A stretch of 64,000 nt of DNA from Athripsodes cinereus. Its lineage: Eukaryota; Arthropoda; Insecta; Trichoptera; Leptoceridae. The stretch spans positions 12,861,427-12,925,426 of the forward strand of contig OX388321.1 of assembly GCA_947579605.1 (NCBI GenBank), read 5' to 3'. A program made the position numbers and the translations under genes. A model generated the notes under the pieces. The model ran no database searches. It worked only from the letters and a program-made list of their open reading frames with translations, and was not told the DNA's origin. Positions 57,257 through 64,000 of this stretch are shown one piece after another (positions within the stretch are counted from its first letter, which is position 1; each line of letters starts with the position of its first letter).

Positions 57257-57599
57257 ACATTCAACTATTTTAATGTGATATTAAGAATTAAATATTGATA
57301 GTTATTATGTAATACTTGTTTGATGACATGTACCTAATCATTGTGATACTGTTTTGAACATGAACTTCGAGTGCAAGTTAAGGTCATAACTGTCATGTCA
57401 TTAATTGTAAATTATAAATAAAAAGATGTAACCAGCCAGACTACTAAAGATAAGGATCATCAACTTTTTTAGTTATTTTTCTTCAACAAAAATAAAAAAA
57501 AAATATAAGTAGGTATTTTTATGGCTAAATATTCGAATTCGAAGAATTGTGCCTTAATTTTGCAACGATTAAAAAATATTTTTAATATTAGAAAGAGCT

Positions 57600-57855
57600 A
57601 CTACTATACTATACTATTACCTCGCGCCGCGTCCCAAGTGGGGTAGGTAGAAAGAACGGAACACCATATAGATCTGTCCTTACATACTTCTTTCACTTCT
57701 TCTACATTCATATAATTTCTCATGCACACACCTCGACTTCTCTTACTCAACACACGGCCGTCCTTGAGAATTTGATCCGCGTGGTCAAGCCACGTAGTTC
57801 TCGGACGCCCGCGCTTCCTCACACCCCTTCTTTCAGACAAATATATCCTCTATTA
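57600..57855 (-). repeat. LINE-B 3' end
   Basis: The minus-strand frame reads RRGVRKRGRPRTTWLDHADQ, ILKDGRVLSKRSRG and CVLSTYPTWDAARG-like sequence to its end, with the tail TATAGTATAGTAG. It shows the uninterrupted form of the site that holds the MITE at 2425-2503. Confidence 0.88.
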
Positions 57856-57859
57856 TCTT

Positions 57860-58490
57860 TATAAAAAAGGACTAAATATTAAGAGAAATTATTGAAAATA
57901 TTTTTAAAAGTGTCACAAATATTTGGAGTATTTTTTTTATATTTCTCTGTCTATGGTATGATTATTATTCTCCGTTCAATGGCAAGCATTAAGATAGATA
58001 TGTGCGAGTATTTTTATTTAGTTAATTTTATCTCAAAAAATGTTATTTATTTAATTATAAAAAAAATGTAATTAAATGATAAACTAAACTCATTATTCTC
58101 TTTAACTGTGATGAAATATACATACTGGATGCTACTATACGGACACATACATATTCGTATGTTATTATCATGAATTGTAATTAAAATTCATGACTCATTG
58201 ATTTTAATACTAGCCGGATTATGCGTATAACTACACCTAAGTAATAGGTAAATATATATCATATCTATCAAAGGTCAGTAACACATCAAAATTTCCTAGG
58301 TACACACAATATTGTTACTTAGACAATGTAGCTACTCGCAGCAGGTTCCTATATACATTTATTGGTTGCATTGTATTTGAAGTACCTACCTACTACATTA
58401 TGACGTTTTAAAGTCAACATTCCATAGTTGGCGGCTTATGTGTAAGGCAGGTGTTCTCCAATGAATAAATTTGTGATGCGATTATTAATT
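57860..58490. other. No gene seen
   Basis: AT-rich DNA without recognised features. Confidence 0.5.
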
Positions 58491-58494
58491 TTTT

Positions 58495-58725
58495 TTTCCG
58501 TAGATTCTCCTACAAACAATAAGTCCACTCTTTTCTACACCTTTTAGAGTGTCCTTAAAAAGGCGGGTACTCGTCGAACACTAAAAGTAAAAAAAAAATA
58601 TCTTCAGTCGAGCGATGAGGTACGGCACCGATTCTGAATGGCACGGAGAGGATGACTAGCATGTTAATTAAATCAGTTGCTCCACTGACTTCTCTACTTT
58701 TGAAAAATATCCTGAAAGTATAGAC
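58495..58725 (+). repeat. RepC copy, diverged
   Basis: CCACTCTTTTCTACACCTTTT, GAGTGTCCTTAAAAAGGCGG, ACCGATTCTGAATGGCACGG and CTGACTTCTCTACTTTTG in family order. Confidence 0.65.
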
Positions 58726-58729
58726 AGAT

Positions 58730-59390
58730 ACATAAATAGCTATGCTTGTATTTTTCTGGTTTTTCAACGCTTTGTTCGGGAGTACCTACATGGCATTGAG
58801 ACAAACCCATTCAGAGTGAACCATTCATATGAACCGTATACCTACTGTTATAGAGGATTGTTTAAATCATCCAAACCCTGTGACCATACTGTTTTTCAAA
58901 TACTTAAAAATTAAAGACAATCAATATACAGACTCCGAGTTTATCAAAAAGATGTGATCTCTTCCAACAAACCCAATACTCCAACACTGTTTTGGTATAT
59001 AAATGATGGCTTCAACATTATTCAGAATAATAATGAAATGTAAATAGCTACAAATAGATAGAGAATGCGCTTGGAATATATTTTTGTGATGTACGTACAT
59101 TAAAATATGTATAAAACATCAATAAAAATATGACGATATAACAAAATTCTCAGTCTAACAATAATCATTACAATGAGACAACTCTAATCACGTGACATGT
59201 TTTTTCTTAATCCGCACCCAAATTTGATATGTAATGAGGCCATGTACCTACAAACCACTAACAAAAATACATATTATCATTACACACATACCTATGTACT
59301 TACAAAATGCATTCTCTATTTGGAATGCAGTAACAAATAAAATTATAAAAACAACAGTAGGACTATGATTTCTTATATTATAAATAAAAC
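58730..59390. other. No gene seen
   Basis: AT-rich DNA. A decayed T1-like GACTCCGAGTTTATC and ATCTCTTCCAACAAACCC piece lies near 58925-58980. Confidence 0.4.
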
Positions 59391-59394
59391 ATTT

Positions 59395-59575
59395 ATTTTA
59401 GATGGGTGGCATGCCTCGCCGTTAAATTGAAGATGTTAAATGTGACGTTCGTGTGTCTTATTCGTGATGTTTTGCCTATTTTGTCACGTCTTTTACAGGA
59501 CAGTCAAAAACTTACAGAAAGAGTGGCCTATTCTTCGCCGGGGACTCCAAGATTATCAAGCATATTATTATAATT
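59395..59575 (-). repeat. RepC copy, 5' part
   Basis: GATGGGTGGCATGCCTCGCC, TTTTACAGGACAGTCAAAAAC, GAAAGAGTGGCC and CGCCGGGGACTCCA in minus-strand order. Confidence 0.75.
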
Positions 59576-59579
59576 TGAC

Positions 59580-61625
59580 AAAAGTTTTGTTATTCGTATT
59601 AAAACACTGCCCAGCATGAGATTTTTTAAAGAGACGCGGTGATTATTCCATACATATTGGATTCTTCATAATATAATGCATTGAAACTCAATGAACGAAA
59701 TGCAACTTGTAAATGCAATTATTATTAGTTTATTGTTTATTAGGAATGTGGCTACAGTGAAACCTTTATCTGCGAACCCGTGTAATAAAAAAATACATTT
59801 CATAAGTTTTTAATCGTTTTGTGTCAGCTTGCTATTTATGAATTGCGACACGGTAGCTACCTAAATGATTTTTAAAGGATGATAAAGTAGGTATATTGTT
59901 ATACAGCTTTAATTTACAAGACTATAAATACTAATTTGTTGACTACCCTATTTGTTTTGATTACCCTTTCTCGAGATTTATCGATTTTGATCACCAGTTA
60001 TCACCAGTAGATCGATAAATCAGAACATATTTTAAAATAAATTCAAAATATCATGAACTTCATCGTCGATATTAAAAAAAAACACAAATTTGATTATACG
60101 ATTTTATTGTGTAACACTCTTTTTCCGCTCCAGTTTAAAAGAGAAAAGTACGCGCGAGAAGACGATTTTATTAACGTTTTCGGACATCAGAAATTATCAA
60201 TAATTACATTGATGTTATCGGAATCGAATACAACACAAATCAGTACTGGTAAAAATCATAACCATCCATATACCTAAGTAACAAACATTTCAGTGCTAGT
60301 GATTTAGGTTAAGCATAGTCGGAAATTTCAGAAAGAAACTCGCAGCGTAAGTCTTTTTCCCTTCATCGTTTAATCCCAGAGTACCTTCCAATCATCCGTA
60401 CTCGATCATCTGGTTTTCTTTATGAGAATAAATTATCGAACAGGGAAGTATATAATTATGCATCTCAATTATTTGGCGAATTAATGCCGTATTTATCATA
60501 CTAAAACCTGTTTCTTTCGTTAACCAGAACAGCTGTAAAACGCAGTTCTACTTCATATTATGATAACATTACGAGTAATACATTTTATATAGTAGTGTTT
60601 ATATTATTATACATATGTGTATGTGTGTATTATTTTTCTGTCACTTTAGTGACTCTTTATCGGTTATACAGAAAGTCTCTTGTCTCATTGTAATATTACA
60701 ACCGTATCTTATCTTCTCACATATTATTACGGAATCATTTCAATAAAAACTAAACATTATTAATACATACGGCACATACAAAGCAAGTGCAAAGCTATCA
60801 CGGAGATACCTATAGAACATCCTTCCATTTGCTGTTCATAATTTTAAAAATACGAATACAATTTTAAATACTTTGATTGATTTTTAATATTATTGTTTCC
60901 GTTTATGTTGTGCATTCTGTGTTGCATTTAAAAGAGTTGTAACTTCGTGATTGTCTATCAAAATTTTCTTGATTACAATATAGTGAAGTTCAGTGATTTT
61001 TTTCTTGTAAGTAACAATTTTTTTCATGATAATAATTTTATTGAATAATGAATATATTTTCATATTTTTTTACAATTAATTATGTACTCATCATAAATGA
61101 TTTCCTAATGCATTTTTAACGTGAATAAATTGAGTTTAATAAAAAAAGTAATGAATAGTTGTTTACTTTTTATATTTATTGTTTAAAAAAATAAAGTGTA
61201 TGGTTTTATCTAAATACTTACAGTACTTATTTAATGCTTATTAATTATAAGTCGTGTATATTTTTTATTTAATTTAATTTTCCTAAATGTTTTTACTGCA
61301 AATTTTATCTATAATGTATTGTATACTTAACTATCTATAATAGCTGTATAAACGTCATTACTATGTACCTACCTACTTATTTATTACTAATGAATTCATT
61401 GTATAATATTTTATCATTATCTTATTGTTTTTATTCCATTTATTATAGTCGTCCCATGTTACTTATACAGTATAATTATTACTCTATTATTTATAATGGT
61501 TTAAGTCCGGTTTACACTATCCAAGTGTGCTATATTGCAACGTTCCAAGTGAATTGGTATGAACTTGGACGTCCTTATCCAATCAATGTGGAATAGGATG
61601 GAACTCTGTTTAACATCCTTAATCC
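59580..61625. other. No gene recognised; possible FMO upstream region
   Basis: AT-rich. There are GATCGATAAATC-like inverted words near 59975-60020. An open frame at 60053-60277 shows no domain. Donor-like GTAAGT sites near 60352 and 61007 could end non-coding leader exons of the FMO, but this is unsupported. Confidence 0.3.
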
Positions 61626-61629
61626 ATGA

Positions 61630-61830
61630 TGAAGTATGGTGAGGTATTCACCCATCCTGAAAGGGTTTTTTTTATTGTTACGTAGAGAACAACTTGTATA
61701 TTTATTACATGCAACTGTTCTGCTACCTAATTCACTTGTGAGATATGATATTATGATGATGACGGATGATTTTTTTGGCGCCGTTTTATAGAGTATCCAT
61801 CTCTAGGGCGATATGCCGTGATAGTAGGAA
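61630..61830 (+). repeat. RepC copy, diverged, joined to a LINE scrap
   Basis: TTCACCCATCCTGAAAGGGT, CTGCTACCTAATTCACTTGT and GATATGATATTATGATG are RepC. GGCGCCGTTTTATAGAG at 61779 resembles the LINE 3' end at 17795-17830. Confidence 0.55.
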
Positions 61831-61865
61831 TAGCTGTAAAAAAATATTATTTTATTTTTTGAAAT

Positions 61866-62000
61866 ATAATAATAATAATAATAATAAAAAAAATTATTGT
61901 ACAAAATATTTGGATACAAATAATAAGGATACATGGTATAAACGAATAATTTTGCACAATGGGCGAGTTTATCGCAGGGACGCTATATCTTCCAACTAAC
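61866..62000 (-). repeat. T1 LINE 3'-UTR fragment
   Basis: An AATAATAATAATAATAATAA tract, then TTGCACAATGGGCGAGTTTA and TATCTTCCAACTAAC, the inverse of T1. Confidence 0.78.
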
Positions 62001-62004
62001 TTGC

Positions 62005-62920
62005 CATTCTAAATAATTTAAACATGTATGTACAAACAAACGTATTATAGTGATAATCTCGCCACTGCTTAAAATCACATTTTATTATGTAAATTGCTTT
62101 GTTGATTTTGTTATGTAAATGATGATATGTAAAAAGAATAAAATAGATAAATAAAATAAATTGTTCTATAATACTCACTGAATTGGTTAGTCAAGAAAGG
62201 GAACAAGTCCACTCTTTTTAAATTTTAAAAAACTACGCATATTTAAAAAAAAACCATTGCATTGGATGTATTACATATGTCAAAACCCAGTTATGTATAA
62301 AAAAATATATAGTTTTTTGTGTCTCCTGAATAATTTGGTCTGCGTGACTTGGTCTCCTTCTTAAATAACCGATTCAACCGTAAGAAGGTTTGTCATTATT
62401 GTACCTACCTACTTATATTGTAATGTCACAGTAATGTCACATTATTAATTTTTACATATGTCAATACATTACCTACTAAGTTACGTAAAATTTAATTACA
62501 TATTATGAATATTTACGAAAATAACTTTTATTGATCATTATCTACTTTTCATTAATAAACAGCTAACTGATAAACAACATTATATTTTACTACAATGATA
62601 ACCCTGTACTTGAAATTAATAATTAAAAATTTGATTATATGCATTTGCATATTGTGCCTATTTTTATTAGCTTTTGCATATATTCACTGCTTTTTAGACA
62701 CATTATTTTCTGTTTCACTGGCGTATTTTTTTTGGGCTCAGCTTACAACACACACACCGAGTAAAATGACATATCAAAGTTCTATAAAAAATATTGAGCT
62801 CTATTGTACAGTGGATGAAATGGTTTCTAAAAATTTCCACCCCTACTTTAACTAGATGAATGTGATTTTATAAAACAAAAATATATGCATATCACATTAT
62901 ATACATATAAACCATCACGC
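62005..62920. other. No gene seen
   Basis: AT-rich DNA. An 86-codon hydrophobic open frame (62595-62855) has no recognised domain. Confidence 0.4.
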
Positions 62921-62921
62921 C

Positions 62922-63240
62922 GCTTCCTGTGGGATCTGGTTAATAATATGATCTTGCCATTTGATCCACGGACGACCACGTCTCCGAGCACCATTTCTCT
63001 CAACCAAATATATTTTCTTGGTCATTCTGTCTTCATTCATTCTTTCCACATGCCCAAACCATCGTAGCTTATTCACACTCATCTTTGTTATTTCATTTAC
63101 TTCCATTTCACATTCCCCTCGTATAGCAGTGTTACGCACACGATCTCTCAGACTTTTACCGCACATTCTTCTCAAGGATCTCATTTCTACTGAATTTATG
63201 CAACTTTTATCTTCTTTGGCCATGTCCACGTCTCACTTGC
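62922..63240 (-). repeat. LINE-B relative, C-terminal coding fragment
   Basis: An open minus-strand frame: KEDKSCINSVEMRSLRRMCG, NKLRWFGHVERMNEDRMTKK, GARRRGRPWIKWQDHI. It is the same domain as LINE-B at 35270 but a distinct subfamily. The C-terminal end of a LINE endonuclease-reverse transcriptase, 270 bp upstream of the FMO start. Confidence 0.85.
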
Positions 63241-63464
63241 ATACATTATATGCATATTACCTTCCATATTTCAAGCATTACTGGTGCATATTTCAAATTT
63301 TGTTTTTACATAATCTGATATTTACTTATCGCTTATCAATCATCGTAGGGTATAACTTATAATAATTAAATATGCAACAATCTTATCAATAAAGATTATG
63401 TACATACTTACGTACTTATATTGGAAGCCACACGCGCCAAGAATTAAATTAATATGAAGATAAT

Positions 63465-63474
63465 ATTATTTCAG
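63465..63474 (+). promoter_or_regulatory. Possible splice acceptor in the FMO leader
   Basis: TTATTTCAG ends 39 bp before the FMO start codon. If used, the first coding exon is not the first exon and the promoter lies further upstream. Confidence 0.3.
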
Positions 63475-63512
63475 ATATAATCTTTATTCTGCACTATAAT
63501 ACGGACAATATA

Positions 63513-63706
63513 ATGAAGGTCGCGGTCATCGGAGCTGGTATAGCTGGACTATGTTCCTTGAGGTACTTGGCTGAATCATTTCCTGAAGCTACAATAGATG
63601 CCTTCGAATCCACTGATAATATCGGAGGTAATTGGGTCTATAATGAAGATACTGGCAAAGATGAGTTCAATCTTCCAATCATGACGAGTATGTATAAAAA
63701 TTTGAG
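63513..63706 (+). CDS. Flavin-containing monooxygenase, first coding exon (gene continues past window)
   Basis: FMOs use FAD and NADPH to oxygenate soft nucleophiles (N or S). The exon encodes 64 residues plus 2 nt, then donor GTGAGA at 63707. GAGIAG at 7-12 is the FAD Rossmann motif GxGxxG, Glu32 sits at the end of beta-2 where it would bind the FAD ribose, GGNW is at 38-41, and SMYKNLR near the end is the usual insect FMO sequence before the second exon. The Rossmann fold begins at residue 2, so no signal peptide precedes it, unlike secreted lepidopteran alkaloid N-oxygenases. An acceptor-like TTATTTCAG ends at 63474, so a 5'-leader intron is possible. The remaining exons lie outside the window; which FMO paralogue this is cannot be told. 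Confidence 0.9.
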
Positions 63707-63884
63707 GTGAGAAGACGATATTATTTATTTACTTTATATTATTATTACCTCTTTGTTGTACCTTAATGTCGCGTAACCCATCAACAAGCACAGTCTAAAC
63801 AACATGATAGAATATTAAAATATAGGTAAATTATGTGTTCTTAAAACTTCAAGTTCTTTTGAAGCTTTCAAGTGATGAAATAAT

Positions 63885-63990
63885 AATCACCCGTTTTGAA
63901 TGTCTATTTTTTAATTGCACAGAGAGAACGGCTTGTATGTTGTTAAATTATGTTCGTCTGCTGATGCAGAAGATGGCTTGCAAATTAATC
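63885..63990 (+). repeat. RepC fragment in FMO intron 1
   Basis: CACCCGTTTTGAATGTCTAT, GCACAGAGAGAACGGCTTGT and GTCTGCTGATG align with the RepC 3' half. Confidence 0.6.
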
Positions 63991-64000
63991 TATGTGTGTT

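Noticed and set aside
60053..60277. 74-codon open frame with donor-like end
   Set aside because: No domain, no partner exon; kept only as a possible leader region.

Overview
The window reads as lepidopteran (moth or butterfly) nuclear DNA. It is strongly AT-rich, full of TACCTAC-type words, and dominated by transposable-element debris. The two genes found, a CYP4-clan cytochrome P450 and a flavin-containing monooxygenase (FMO), have insect-type sequence and small-intron architecture. There are no rRNA genes, genuine tRNA genes, CRISPR arrays or prokaryotic signals.

Layout. 1-7.3 kb: tRNA-derived SINE pieces, a long (CA)n tract, LINE relics and a nested hAT-like composite (4936-7281) whose right end lies 168 bp before the P450 start codon. 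7450-19092 (+): a complete ten-exon P450 gene, 533 codons plus stop, with GT/AG at every junction and all expected motifs (WxxxR, I-helix DT, ExxR, PERF, heme FxxGxRxCxG). Its introns hold a SINE, LINE fragments on both strands and a hAT MITE with a perfect 8-bp target duplication. 19.1-63.5 kb: about 44 kb with no recognisable host gene. It contains many copies of an interspersed SINE-like repeat (here RepC), 5'-truncated non-LTR retrotransposons, several MITEs with clear terminal inverted repeats (one PIF/Harbinger-like with TTA duplication, others hAT-like with 8-bp duplications), a Helitron-like 5' end and a 1-kb fold-back element. 63513-63706 (+): first coding exon of an FMO that runs off the window.

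Working names for repeats: LINE-A (fragments ending at a shared C-terminus, positions near 5.1, 22.1, 27.3, 36.1 and 42.2 kb); LINE-B (near 2.4, 20.7, 30.1, 31.7, 35.3, 50.2, 50.8, 51.9, 57.6 and 62.9 kb); LINE-D (6-6.9 kb); LINE-E (24.0 and 37.9 kb); tail T1 (a LINE 3' UTR beginning GGGTTAGTTGG). Clade names for these are tentative because no database could be searched.

The P450 and FMO are both oxidative enzymes typical of xenobiotic, plant-toxin or semiochemical metabolism, but they are about 44 kb apart and nothing in the sequence links them functionally. The most interesting material is the element biology: target duplications and an empty site readable inside the window, nested insertions, a roughly 70-bp module shared by different hAT-type elements, and a LINE-like 3' end on the abundant RepC repeat. 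I did not find a convincing new multi-gene system.
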